Shown here: piece after piece, positions 1 through 11,398 of the stretch
Layout: each line of letters begins with the position of its first letter
Position numbering within the stretch: the first letter of the stretch is position 1
NCBI GenBank assembly: GCA_946122785.1
Contig: CAMGYJ010000002.1
Span: forward strand, 58,429,703 to 58,493,702
From: Linum tenue
Taxonomy: Eukaryota; Streptophyta; Magnoliopsida; Malpighiales; Linaceae
Length of the DNA stretch: 64,000 nt
Reading direction: 5' to 3'
Made by a program: the position numbers and the translations under genes
Notes under the pieces: generated by a model
Seen by the model: the letters and a program-made list of their open reading frames with translations, nothing else
Database searches by the model: none
What the model was told of the DNA's origin: nothing

Positions 1-763
1 ATATGAATGAACTATGTTGATATATTTCAGATATTTATAGTAAATATTTTCTAACAAATTGCAACATAACTACATTTGTTCACATATTTATAGTAGTTCG
101 TACAAACAAAATGTTAAATTCTTCGTGTTCTAGAAGATGGAAGAAGATTATACTTTACTTTTCATATTTCAATTTTAAAAGAAAATCACATGTCAATTTA
201 TGGAAAAGTTTATAGTTGGTATAAATTTATGTTTTTCGGATTTTTTAATTATTTTTAAGAAATTATAAACAATTATGAAACATATTATAAACTAAAAATA
301 ATTTATTTGTAGATGTTAATGATTTTCTTATCAATGCTAAAAAATAGATTACACAATTGTAACCGTGATAGCTATTCTATTGGTTAAAAAATAGTTGTCA
401 TTAATTGCATGAAAGATATTTTATTCTATTGGTTAAAAGATTGAAATGATTATAGTTTGAGCTTCTAGGTTGCATGATTAAATCATAGTTATGATGATTG
501 ATATACATGTTTTGTTGTGGTTAGTAGCATCAAATATACTTTATCCTGGTGGTTGAACATTTGAAATGATGATAGTTTGACCTCATAGGTCATATGATCA
601 AATCTTGGTGAGGATGATTGATATGCATTTTTATTTAGTTTTATTTTAATGTAACTAATAACCTAAAATGTTAAAACTGACAAAATGACATGGAAATTTG
701 TGGAGCTTTCGTTGTCCTACGTGGCAAAAACTTGCTCCACAACGGTCATAATATAAGTTAAGA
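1..763. repeat. AT-rich intergenic DNA with a degenerate two-copy tandem repeat
   Basis: No coding region is visible. Between about 419 and 632 two diverged copies of a unit of about 95 bases, spaced about 120 bases apart, share the blocks TTGAAATGAT, ATAGTTTGA and GATGATTGATAT. The rest is plain AT-rich sequence. Its origin is unknown. Confidence 0.45.
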
Positions 764-1434
764 TTCCACCAACCAAAAAAGAGAAATGAGAGTCACATCC
801 TCTTATAGTAAATAAAAATGAGATCTAGAATATTAACCCAATTGTCCGGAAACGTAGAACGCGTCATTCAACGAGCAACCCAATCAGCTATAACATTGTT
901 TTTTTCTAGCCACACACCTTTAATCTTGATTCTCGGGTTTGTTCTAAGGATTGAGATCGTTGTTCGTATCCATGCCACACATCTCTAAGGCTATATCGAG
1001 GGGGCGTGATCTGAAGTTTGCACCAGTAGTTGACACACTTATTTGACCAAATAGTTTGAACTATATTATTGTGATAATTTGAGTTCTTCTAAAAGGGTTT
1101 TGTTTCAGCTTCAGTTAAGGTAGAACAAAAGAAAATTTCAGCTTGCTCATCACATACTTGGTCATGTGTAGTTAACAACCACTACACCATAAGTTGATGA
1201 CTGTAAGTCACTAAGGAACGACCTATCACAATGATCACCATTGGGTGATTGCTTGGCAGTGCACCGATATGATTTTGGGTTCCCTTGAGCTGATTGGAAA
1301 GGAAAGGGTTGAGGGTGGTGGCTTTCAGGCATGAAGTCCATTTCATGAATTCTCTATAGGTTTGTAAACAGATATTCGAGCCCCATGGCGCCCTATTCTT
1401 AAAAACACATTCATTCCTCGCTTTCCAGTTATTC
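764..1434 (-). pseudogene. LINE RNase H-like domain fragment, copy 1 of a direct duplication
   Basis: The minus strand encodes a run containing WKARNECVF followed by an RNase H-like stretch. This matches the segment between the zinc-knuckle and RNase H regions of plant L1-type non-LTR retrotransposons. The frame is short and has no start or full domain, so it is a relic. The whole 671-base block recurs 1012 bases downstream in the same orientation with only scattered substitutions. Confidence 0.5.
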
Positions 1435-1775
1435 AAGCAAAGAAATACCATATGAATAAGGCATCTAGGTTGGACAGTGTCTTTCATCAAGAAGAACCAA
1501 TCAAAGATAGAGGTGGATTGAGAAGGAAGGGAGAGGGAGGAAATTATGTTGTTCAAGACTTGATTGTGCGGGTGCAGACGAAAAGGAAATAAAAGGAAAT
1601 CAACACTCTTGATCTTCATTTTACGTCAAATGGTGATGGATAAATGGATAAAAATGACCTCTTTCGGCCAATGCCATCGCTACTCAATTCAATAATATTT
1701 ATAGTTTAAAAGATTTCACAAGCCGACCATGCTAATTTTATCATATACCACTATTTTACAGGAAAATTTACTTTT

Positions 1776-2446
1776 ATTCCACCAACTAAAAAAGAGAAAT
1801 GAGAGTCACATCCTTTTATAGTAAATAAAAAAATGAGATCACGAATATTAACACAATTGTTCGGAAGCGTAGAACGCGCCATTGAACGAGCAACCCAACC
1901 AGCTATAAAATTGATTTTTCTAGCCACACAACTTTAATCTTGATTCTCGGGTTTGTTCTAAGGATTGAGATCGTTGTTCCTGTCCATGCCACATAGGCTA
2001 TATCGAGGGGGCGTGATCTGAAGCTTGTACCAGTAGTTGACACTCTTATTTGACCAAGTAATTTGAACCATATTCTTGTGTTAATTTGAGTTCTCTTCTA
2101 AAAGGGGTTTTTTTTTCCAGCTTCAGCTAAGGTAGAACAAAGGAAAATTTCAGCTTGCTTATCACATACTTGTCCATGTGTAGTTAACATCTACTACACC
2201 ATAAGCAGATGGCTGTGAGTCAATAAGGAACGACCCATCACATAGAATCACCATTGGATGATTGCTTGACAGTGCATCGATATGATTTTGGGTTCCCTTG
2301 AGCTGATTGGAAGGGAGAGGGTTGAGGGTGGTGGCCGTCGGACATGAAGTCCATTTCATGAATTCTCTATAGGTTTGCAAACAGATATTCGAGGCCAATG
2401 GCGCCCTATTCTTAAAAACACATTCATTCCTCGCTTTCCAGTTATT
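1776..2446 (-). pseudogene. LINE RNase H-like domain fragment, copy 2 of a direct duplication
   Basis: This is the second copy of the 671-base block. Here the minus-strand reading shows CDGSF and AYGVV, which resemble the first catalytic-strand motif of the RNase H (RVT_3) domain at the end of L1-type elements. No intact domain remains. Between the two copies lies about 340 bases of AT-rich sequence with no recognisable content. Confidence 0.5.
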
Positions 2447-3191
2447 TCACTGGTGTTCTAGCATATTTGAAAAGTAGCATTATGGGAGCACTTACGATGG
2501 TAAAGTCGTTCTTTCGTTGCCAGTGCATTCATGTAACACATCCATATGAAATAATTTAATTTTGGTGTGAGTAGCAAGCTCCAAATCCATATCCAAATAT
2601 ATGGATTCCTTATGGGTATGACATGGTCTCGCCATCTCTAGTGCGCCGCATCGCCTATGGCCTAGCCACCTCTTGTCTCCCGCCGTAACCAGCTCTCGCC
2701 ATGGCCGACCTGTAACCAATTGAAGCCGCTAGCCCGCCAGCAGCCAGAGCGCTGAAGTCACAATGCTAAATCAACTGCCATCTCCCATTGTCGCATCACT
2801 AACTCTCTTATCATCTCTCGGCCGTCGCCAACTCTCTTCTCATAGGGTTGGGTTTCTCAACGGATTGAAATAAATGAAGAGGGAAAGTTGCAGAGAGAAA
2901 CAGAGGAAGGAGTAAGCTCGGTTTAGTCGGTGTTTCTGATCTGGACCGAATTATATTTCAGTTTGGCTAGACCAAACCAAAATATAATTCAATTCGAAAT
3001 TGGTTTCATGATTGAGGGTAATTAGAGTACTGATATGCTGTAGTTCGATTTGGGTTGAACCAATCACGAGCCGGTGCTCACAGCTATCGGCTCGTGATTG
3101 GTCTTAAAGCCACGATATCGAGACTTGGCGTGTATCTTAGTTCATGTGGTGTGTAAGTTTTGACCGGAAGGAGTCTACCGGGACAATAAAT
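2447..3191. other. Unassigned intergenic DNA
   Basis: A GC-richer patch around 2620-2840 gives short unconvincing reading frames on both strands, with no recognisable domain. Around 2940-3110 there are short imperfect palindromes (CCGAATTATATTTC against its complement, and the repeated GGCTCGTGATTGG). I see no gene. Confidence 0.4.
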
Positions 3192-3695
3192 CGGGTAAAT
3201 TACAAATTTGGTTACTGAAATTACTAAAACATTTCACGTTTGTCACTATAATTAGTTTAATCCATTCATGGTCATTAAAATTAGTACAACAGTTTAAGTT
3301 TGGTTACTTTCTGTTAGTCTCCGTTAACTTTTTCTGATGTGACAGTCGATTCTCATAGTAGTTGACCGTTAAATGGGTGACATAGCTAATAAAAAATAAT
3401 AAAAATCATTTGTTACAATTTCCACCTCATTATAACAATTAACTAAACTAAATAAAATATTAAATTATTATAAATAACAAAAATTATTATATTATTTTTT
3501 TATCGTCACAACACCCTTTTAATGGTCAACTGTGAGAGTTGACTGCCACTTCTAAAAAGTTAACGGAGACTAACGGAGAGTGACCAAACTTGAATTGTTG
3601 TACTAATTTTAATGACCATGAATGGAATAAACTAACTTTAGTGGCAAATGTGAAATATTTTAGTAATTTCAGTGACTAAACTTGCAATTTACCCG
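3192..3695. mobile_element. MULE-type MITE with long terminal inverted repeats
   Basis: The element opens CGGGTAAATTAC and closes with its near-complement AATTTACCCG. The inverted arms stay alignable for about 170 bases, sharing blocks such as CATTCATGGTCATTAAAATT and TTAGTCTCCGTTAAC. It is flanked on both sides by CAATAAAT (3184-3191 and 3696-3703), an 8-base target-site duplication. Long arms, a 504-base size and no coding capacity fit a non-autonomous Mutator-like element. Family assignment is inferred from arm length and duplication size. Confidence 0.85.
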
Positions 3696-3703
3696 CAATA
3701 AAT

Positions 3704-4551
3704 ATGTTGGAAAAGGGAAGAGTGAAAAATAGGGAGAGAGAAATGTAATTCATGTAGTTTTAATTTTGAAAACAAAAGAGAGTAATTAATATGGATTTTT
3801 TATTGTCAAAGAGCAATAAATGCATAACAGATTCAATATCCAAAATAATTAATATGAGTTTGTAAATGGCTGCATGGCTGCCGTTTTAATGTTCCTTTTG
3901 TTACTTTAGCTACGACGGTTACAAAGAGGTGATCGTCTGTGATTGTCTGCTTGTTGGGCGAAGAAGGAGCTATACAATTACAATGAACATTAACAAAATA
4001 TCAGACATTAGATATCCTCCTGACTATGATGTTGGCTCTGAGCTGACATTGATACCAGATTTTTAAATATGTAAACCACATTTGAAGTTAAGAAAACTTA
4101 TGTATATTGTTATGTATCCTGTAAAAAAAAATCAGTGGTGAAGCTACACGAGGGGCTGTAGGCTGTAGCCCCGCTCAATTATGAAATACAAGTAAAATTA
4201 CATGTAAAATTTGCACAAATTTAGAGACCAGAATAGTTGATAAGGAATTAAAATTCCTTACGGCTACGTTGTTGTCCCTGGTATCAAAATTGCGGATTAC
4301 GAAAATCACGAGAGAGTAATAGAGCGAGGTGAGAACTCAATCGGACTTAACACGAGTTTTATCATATTACCCACATTCATCGATTGATCGGAGAAAACGA
4401 GACGACTGCTGATTATACACACGATTTAGAGCGCCAATTTAGAAGAACCTGCAGCTTGCATGCATTATTGATTTTTTTTTTTTAACAGTTATTGATGATA
4501 ACATGGCTCTTCTCTCTTATTTTCATTTTTGTTTAATTTTGATTTTTGAGT
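3704..4551. other. Intergenic DNA with a possible hAT terminus
   Basis: At 4132 the sequence CAGTGGTGAAGCTACACG resembles the CAGTGGCGGAGC ends of the hAT elements found elsewhere in the window, but no matching right end or target duplication is visible. The remainder, including the 3' flank of the defensin-like gene, shows no gene. Confidence 0.3.
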
Positions 4552-4922
4552 CTAGCAACTGTAATGGCAATTGCACTTGTAAGGAGACCACGGAATAAAG
4601 CCCGGCTCGCACTCTCCTTTGCCTTGGTACTTATCCGCGCAGTCTTGTTTGCAGCGCTTTGGCCCATGGTCACAGTCCCATTGCTTCTCACAGTCTTCTG
4701 CCTCCACTCCCATTTTCTCTTCGCCTTTTATAATTAATTCACCATATTTCAACAATCAATTATGAACAAAGAAAACGAGGAGTATAATATTATAAGAAAG
4801 GCAAAAAAAAAAAAAAAACATTTACAGAAATGACTTTGAGTAGGAAGAAGGATTTGGGTACCTTGGGAGGTGAAGAGCAAAATGGCTAGCAGGAAGAATA
4901 AAGCTGCGGAAGACCTCGCCAT
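4552..4922 (-). CDS. Defensin-like secreted cysteine-rich peptide, paralog 1
   Basis: Two exons: 4862-4922 (20 codons plus one base) and 4552-4724, with a GT-AG intron and consistent phase, giving 77 aa. Exon 1 starts MARSS and continues as a hydrophobic leucine/phenylalanine core, a typical secretory signal peptide. The mature part has eight cysteines spaced C-x5-C-x6-C-x3-C-x9-C-x11-C-x-C-x3-C. The C-x3-C and C-x-C pairs are the signature of the cysteine-stabilised alpha-beta fold of plant defensin-like (DEFL/LCR) peptides. Such peptides are secreted and act in defence or in pollen-pistil and other cell signalling; which role applies here cannot be told. A paralog with the same exon structure and promoter block lies about 10 kb to the right on the same strand. 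Stop codon, start and splice sites are all intact. Confidence 0.85.
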
Positions 4923-5019
4923 AGTATATTATGCTTAATATACTTGCTTACAGAAGTTTTCAGAAAAATGAGAGAATGTAATCTGACTTTCTAGTTTATG
5001 GTAATGTGTTGGCTTTAGT

Positions 5020-5044
5020 TGTTTGGCTATGCTATTTATAATGC
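5020..5044 (-). promoter_or_regulatory. TATA-proximal promoter block of defensin-like paralog 1
   Basis: Read on the minus strand this is GCATTATAAATA followed by an AGCCAAACA block, about 100 bases upstream of the start codon. Nearly the same block lies at the same relative place before the second defensin-like gene, so it was duplicated with the gene or conserved. TATAAATA is a good plant TATA box; the AGCCAAACA partner is an inferred conserved site. Confidence 0.65.
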
Positions 5045-5759
5045 AAACTTTGTTGTGGCCTTGTGGGGGAGGAAGGAGGGCAGGGCGATGGAAACAAGGC
5101 AAGTTATCTGGTCAAAATATGGTGGAAAAAAATGATATAGCAATAAGAAAATAAGGTAATAAAATTAAAAACAATAAGTGTAGGCTAGTTTTTTTTAATG
5201 AATATATAATATTATAAGCAAGACATTAAATCTTTTTTCATCCCTTAATAGTAAATAAAATATTTCCTTAGCGCATTGATGGCGGGTCGAGAAGGTTGAA
5301 GCGTTGGACTTACCGGATTTAGAAATATTTCGGTTTTCAGTTGGATAAGTCGTCTGTCAGTGTTTTATTTGAGACGTACGTTCAATAGGGGGTTGGTGTC
5401 TGCCACTGATTGCGGAGTCGTCGAAAAATCAATGAGTGATTCACCTTGTCATCCAAAATGTATAAGCATGATGTTACGTATATAGAGATAAAAAATTTCA
5501 ATAACGTAGACAAAATGTTGAAACAACAAACACGCTCGGACATATTGAAATGGGCATTTTAGCTTTTTACCAGTAAAGGTGGAACCCAACGAAGATATGT
5601 CTGAAAAAAGTTAGATAGAACCGCCAACCCAAAAACTTAATGAATAATACACATTCAAAACATCTACTTTTGAAATGCACCATTCAGTTATGCATTCTCA
5701 CATATTTCTTTATGACTCATTTCGAATACCACAATAAAACTCTCAGTTAAGGCCCAAGT
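5045..5759. other. Intergenic DNA, upstream of defensin-like paralog 1
   Basis: AT-rich sequence without a recognisable gene, RNA or transposon end. Confidence 0.4.
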
Positions 5760-7152
5760 ATAAACCTTAACTGGGTGCAGTATAGGGCAAGTATGTTTAA
5801 ATATCGATCCGAGCCGGTTCATTTACCCCTACTTCGATTGTTTGTAACATTATCTAGCGGTTTATTTTTGGTGAAAACAATAATCTATATCTAAATCTTT
5901 TGCAAAGGTCAATGGATTTGACACTAATTGAGAAGTCTTCACCCGGGTGTTGCTCCCCCTAGCTAACCGTTATGACTTGTTGGATCGAATGGTCGTGTGT
6001 GGTGAGGGGATTGTAACCCGTAGGGAAGTTCAACAAGTAGCCAAGCGCCACTCTCTTGGTCTCTAGGTCGAGGGAAGGGAATATGATCCAAACCACCAAC
6101 GTGACTCTCACGACTTATTGACTAAGGGTTGGTTAGACTTCACCCTCAAATCGGAGTTCGGACGGCCACCCACAACCAAACCCTAGGTACTAATACGAAA
6201 TAAGAGACAATGAATTGCCTGAGAAAACCCAGCATTCAAGCCTCTTTTAAAGAAAATAAGGGGGTGGGGGGTTTCTCTCTACCTAGGTTAGAATGATAAT
6301 TAGATTGATAGGCTTTCACACAACACAAATAGTTCATGAATAATACCTCCACATTCACATTAAACACAACCACACACAAATCATTCAATCCATACAAGCA
6401 TTCACATAATTGTAGTTAGGGTTTACAAACACCTAAGTGAAAGAAGGGACTACTCCATGATAGGAGAGGGGCAAACACAAGAGAGAAGAAGGAAAACCAT
6501 CAATGAGATGCTAACCTTGCTCCTTGTGTTGAAGAGATCCTCCTTTGGGGGAGGAATTCCCAAATCCTTGCTTGAAGATGAAACTCTAGCTTCTCCTCTT
6601 CTTTGGTTCGTCACTTTCTCACTCTAGAAATCTAAAGAAGAAGAAGTTTCTCACACTAGGTCACTCTCCCTTCTTTCCCTTCAGCTCAACCTCGTTTATA
6701 TACCCAGATCGGGCTCAGATCACGGTCCCAGTTCACGGCCGTGAACTGAAAGCTCGAACCGTGATCTCAAGTCGAAATGCGCCGCATCACTAAGTCCAGT
6801 TCACGGGCAATGACCTGAGTTCACGGTCTTACGACCGTGAACTGACTTGTGTTTAGCGAAAGCAATTTGTTCTCTAGATGCCTGGTTGTTCAAGGGTAGC
6901 GCCTCTAGTTCACGGTCTTAGTGACTGTGAACACACAACCCAAACCGTGATCTGCTGCTGCTTCCACCCTTTGACTTGATTTTTCGCCCTTTCGTCCAAC
7001 TTTCGACTCCGGGTTTGGTTTCACCTGTCAAAGTCTGAAAAACACCAAAACACGGCAAAACCCGGTGTAAAACCAAACCACCCAGAGTAAAAAAAAAGAT
7101 TCAAACGACTAAGCAAATCAGGGGTAAAAAGTGTACAAATGAGCCCGAATCA
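5760..7152 (-). mobile_element. Ty3/gypsy LTR (3' LTR of a minus-strand element)
   Basis: The right boundary is precise. Read on the minus strand, a purine tract ending AGTGTGGGGGGAG is followed at once by TGATTCGGGC, as a polypurine tract is followed by the first bases of a 3' LTR. The left boundary is approximate, set by alignment with the LTR at 17.2-18.5 kb (shared TATCTAGCGGTT, ACCCGG and GCTCCCCCTAG blocks). A third relative lies at 41.0-42.0 kb and shares the TCTCTACCTAGGTTAGAATG block and the repeated CAGTTCACGG/CCGTGAACTG motifs. No protein is encoded. Confidence 0.75.
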
Positions 7153-8830
7153 CTCCCCCCACACTTAGATGTTTGCTTGTCCCCAAACAAACCATTTTTT
7201 AACCTAGGTGATGTCTCAACCTAACAAGATAACTTGGGGACAAATCAAAAGGCACAAAGCGGTGAATCTTAATGACTATTGGGCATCAACACATGAACCG
7301 CCTCAAACAATTACGTCATCCACCACAAACGACATTCGATTACATCAAGAATGGGCAAATGAAAATTTCTCACCCTGTTCACAAAACAATGCAAGTCTCA
7401 ATCGAACTACTCACCAACCACAACTAACCATGCATAGAACTCAAGTCCAAGGAACAGACAACGGGGCAACATAGGTCCTCATCGGGGTAAGATATGAACA
7501 TGCAAAACAAGAATGAATCACTCACTCTCGACTAGTGGGGTCATGACCTTTTTGGTGCAAAAGATTTGTACAATCATCAACACTCAGCCCTATCGTCTCT
7601 CCACCACGGTGGCAACCTCTAAATGCTAGAGTTCACGGGTCAGTTATCATCACTAGCTTGTCCGGAGGTTTTAGACACAAGTTAAAATTGGCAATTGTCT
7701 TGGACAAGGGGAAAAGGCTTTTGGGGGGTGGCAAACATGGCATGACATCCGTTAACCTAAAACCTAAGGTTCTATGGTCTCGACATAGAACATTTTTTAC
7801 AAACAAAGGCCACTAGCATCGGCCAAAATCCACACTTCCCTTCTTCCAAACCACTACCAATCACGAACTACATTCAAAAACACTTCTTTGGCCTATCTTG
7901 CTATTCATATTTCAAATCTAGTAGTGAAGGAGGTCATCAAACAATTTAGGTGTTTCAATGGCTTAGGTGCCAAGAACCCCTTTCTAGAGCAAACACTTAG
8001 ACTCGTGTGGCCACTCTCTACTTTTATTTACCCCGTTTTATTACCTCTTTTTTGTTTCTTTTTCTCTTTTTTTCCCGAGGTGGTACTAGAGAGCTAAACA
8101 CATGCCACTTCTTTCATTTAACGAACAATGCTCTCCATTTAAGAACTTTTCTTCAATGCTACCTTCTCATTTCTAGCAAGAACCGTGCAAAACCACCTAT
8201 GTAGAACCTCAATGAAGCTCAAAAGCGAGAACTCCGAGACACAAGAATGACTCACACTTTGACACGAAGAAAGGATGGGTGGGGGTCGTTCTTTCAATCA
8301 CCATTAAGCTCATCAAGCACAAAGCTCCTAGCATTAGAACGACCCCCAAAGTCACACGGCTCAAAGGGGTTGACTAGGGGATAAGATGTTTCGGGACAAC
8401 AACTTTTGGGGGTGGACTAATGCCTCTATCATACTCACTAGTGACAATGGTGAATGTTACACACCATGGAGAGAGGAATCTATCACACATGAAAAAGACG
8501 ATCGGCACAAAACTCACATGGCTACCTAGCCACCCAATCATCTATTCCAATTCAAAAATTTCAATGCATGGCAATTGTAATCAAGGAGTAACCAAGTCAA
8601 GACATCCATTCATTTAAGCACACATGAGAACTAAGCTTTCGCACAACCCTAATGCATTTTTAGTCATCATAATAGGATGCACTCGATTACATGCAACAAT
8701 TCAAGATCAATGCCAAATAAGAACGAGATCAAGTGTTCGGAGACTCAGTGCATTTTTAGCAATCTACAATGAACCAAATAGCATTATGAGGGGAAAATAA
8801 AGACATCTAGAGTCGATGGAATTTTTCTTT
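7153..8830 (-). mobile_element. 3' non-coding internal region of a gypsy element
   Basis: Minus-strand sequence running up to the polypurine tract of the preceding LTR. The conserved stretch GTTTGCTTGTCCCC next to CCCCCACACTTA also occurs beside the LTR ending at 18,500, which ties the two elements to one family group (Athila/Tat-like by general resemblance). No intact reading frame or domain is found, and the pol genes are missing. The right limit, where LINE sequence begins, is approximate. Confidence 0.55.
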
Positions 8831-8919
8831 TATCATAGTTATTGGTTGATGGTTGAAGACAAAGTCGCTAAACAATTTTGAAAATTTTGAACTAGGGGGT
8901 GGTCCCAAAGGTGAAAGAC

Positions 8920-10720
8920 CAATTTCCCCAATGGAATACCGCCTGATCAACCTATGGAATATCGTTTATAAGTTGGTTGCAAAGTGCTGGAAAATCGACT
9001 TAAATTGGTATTGGAAAAGTTGATGTCTCCGGCACAAAGTGCTTTTGCCCCCGGACGATTTCAACCCGATAATTTGATGCCAGCATTTGAATGTTTTTAC
9101 TCTATGAGGAAGCGATCAGCTGGATAGAAATGTTATTTTGCGTTGAAACTAGACATGGGAAAGGCCTATGATCGAGTGAAATGACAATTTAGTAATGATG
9201 TGTTTTAAACAGAGGTGGACCAGTTTAGTAATGATGTGTGTTCGATTCGTGTCTTATTCTATGCTAGTCAATGGAGATCGCTGACAGTGGTTCACCCTGG
9301 GTAGATAAATATGTCAAGGAGACCCACTATCTCCTTATCTGTTTTGTTGTTCTTTGTTTTTTGTTTTATGTTCTTACCAAGGGCCTCTAGACTTATACGG
9401 AAACAGTGGCGGACCTAAGGCAAGGGAGGGTGTGTCGTCCGACACACCCTCGCCCGAGAATTTTGTGAAGGACCTACATATTTTTCGGTACAAAAATTTT
9501 AAGTTCTAGACTTCCGACAACCCTTCGATAATTATAGCCGACACACCTTCATTAGACTGGAAGAATTTTATTATTTAAATGAATCAATCTTAAATTCTAA
9601 TTAACAAAATTCATTTTTAATTCGTTTAAAATAACTCATAATCATATCAATTGCTATTAAAAAAACTCACAGTCCATACCAATATACATGTGTGCTGGGA
9701 TTGGTCCTTGCATTAATGGAGAAACAAAAAAATCACCAAAGCCCAAGCGGCAACTGTCGAGACTCACCAGAATACTTGCTTTAGAAGTTGGTATGACTTT
9801 ATATGTTGAAATGCAAGCTGCGAAAGAGCATTTTCAGCTATGAAGATAATCAAGAACGATCTTCGAAATTGGTTGGGTGACAAATTTATGAATGGTTGTT
9901 GTGTATAACTGAAAAAGATTTGCTTTGCAGCATAAGTGATGAATGTATTTTAGAGACACTTAAGTAGATGAAAAGTCATTTTGATTCGTTGTAAACATGA
10001 CATTGCGAACTTTATAAATTAATTTTTAATAATTTCTAATTAATTTTTTATTTAATTTTTAATTATTATCGTATTTTATCGGCTACACACCTCTCCGATA
10101 ATCCTGGGTCCGTCACAGTACGAAAAGGAGGAACGGGTCAGGCAACGCGAGAGGAGACAATGGTATGTGTGAAATCCTCCAAGACAATGAACGTGAATTT
10201 GGCCAGTCTGTGAGCTATCAAAAGCATGAACTTTCATTTAATTCCAATGTGGTGTGCCAGCGAAGATAAGAGTTGGGGGAGCTGATGGGGATGGTTATCA
10301 TGGAGAAACATGAGAATTAACTATATCTAACTACAATGGTTGGCTGATCCAAGAAACAAATGTTTGTTGGTTTGGTGGATCGTGTTTGTGGGAAACTAAA
10401 AAGATGGAAGGTGTGCATTATATCTGTTGCGACGACGGAAGTACTTATTAAGGAAGTAGCTCAGGCCCAATTCTCTTATGCCATGTCAGTGTTTCAGATT
10501 CCATATGGAAAAATTGACGAAGCTCACACTCTAATTATGAAATTCCTGTGGGGGCAAGGTGGTGAAGAGAAATGAACAACTTGGGTGAGCAAGGAAGAAA
10601 TTGTGCAGCTAAAATCTCATGGTGGGATGAGTTTCCTCGACCTTAGAGGACTTTGTTCGGTCCTATTAGCGAAACAACTATTGAGTCTTGCATTGCGGCC
10701 CAATTCTTTAATTGTATAGG
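8920..10720 (+). pseudogene. LINE (L1-type) reverse transcriptase, decayed and split by a hAT element
   Basis: The plus strand reads EYRPISL-like words near 8935 (partly mutated), then LVAKVLENRL-like, QSAFVPGR-like, KLDMGKAYDRVKW-like and QGDPLSPYLF-like words, in the order of the reverse transcriptase palm of plant L1 elements. After an inserted hAT (9404-10118) it resumes with the RT thumb and connection: RVCGKLKRWK, EVLIKEVAQA, SYAMSVFQIP, FLWGQGG and GGMSFLDLRGL. Several stops and frameshifts interrupt it, so it is a dead copy. The catalytic YADD region appears to have been lost or is unreadable around the insertion. Confidence 0.85.
9404..10118 (+). mobile_element. hAT deletion derivative inserted in the LINE
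   Basis: Ends are CAGTGGCGGACC on the left and GGTCCGTCACAG on the right (inverted, two mismatches). The flanking eight bases are TACGGAAA and TACGAAAA, an 8-base duplication with one substitution. Inside, near 9810-9990, the plus strand reads AKERAFSAMKI-like and WLGDKFMNG words, then a KKICFAA...ECILETLK stretch. These belong to the C-terminal dimerisation region of zf-TTF/hAT-type transposases; the rest of the gene is deleted. Insertion splits the LINE reverse transcriptase, so it is the younger event. Confidence 0.88.
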
Positions 10721-10829
10721 TATTAAAAGCCATACCATTTTCATAACTTGATAATTGAAGCTCATGTAGTTATCATCCAAATGTTATGTGGAGAAGCTGA
10801 TGATCTTACATGAATTCTTGTGCAGCAGG

Positions 10830-11390
10830 CAAGGTTTAAGAAAGCGATGTGCGTAAGGCGAGCGTTGAGGCTCTGCCTTACACCTAGCATGTTTAGGCGT
10901 CACCTAGACGTGCCTAAGCGTTAGATGAAAGCGTAGAAAAATATCTCACACTTGCCTAGAATCATAGGTTTTACTAATATCAGTGCATCTACATATCATT
11001 TTGAAACTTTCATCAACGAAACATGGTAAAACATAAAACATAGTGTGCAGAATAAGTAATGAAGAAGAAGCTTGAAAAAATCGAAAGAGATTGAGAGCGA
11101 AGAAGCACAAAAAAGAAAGAAGACGTTACTCCAAAGATGGTCGTCTCTAACTATATCTTACCCTAACTATGAAGAAATCAAGACCATCCTCACTAGTAGC
11201 ATATCAAAAGGTATAAAAAAGACATCCTAACATCATTTTGATGCACAACTCAATGCTTACTAGGTGTCACCAAGGCTACAACGTGATCGTGATGTATTCT
11301 CCACTACTTTTTGTCAAGACAAGCGTTTTCCTTCTGACTTGCACCTAGGCGAGCATAGGCAAGCATCTAGGCACGTTTTTTAGAACCATG
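10830..11390. mobile_element. hAT-type MITE with GCCTAGGC-rich subterminal repeats
   Basis: Flanked by a perfect 8-base duplication GCAGCAGG (10822-10829 and 11391-11398). Ends are CAAGGTTTAAG and, inverted, CATGGTTCTAA. Both subterminal zones carry short GC-rich words around GCCTAGG and GGCGTCACCTAG, on both strands. No coding content. The 8-base duplication supports hAT; the end sequence is a weak inverted repeat. Confidence 0.75.
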
Positions 11391-11398
11391 GCAGCAGG

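Noticed and set aside
4132..4200. Apparent left end of a fourth CAGTGG-type hAT element
   Set aside because: No right terminus and no 8-base duplication could be located; kept only as a remark.
4546..4737. Plus-strand frame of 63 codons over the first defensin-like gene
   Set aside because: It is the shadow of the minus-strand cysteine-rich exon, which has a signal-peptide exon, correct splice sites and a paralog.
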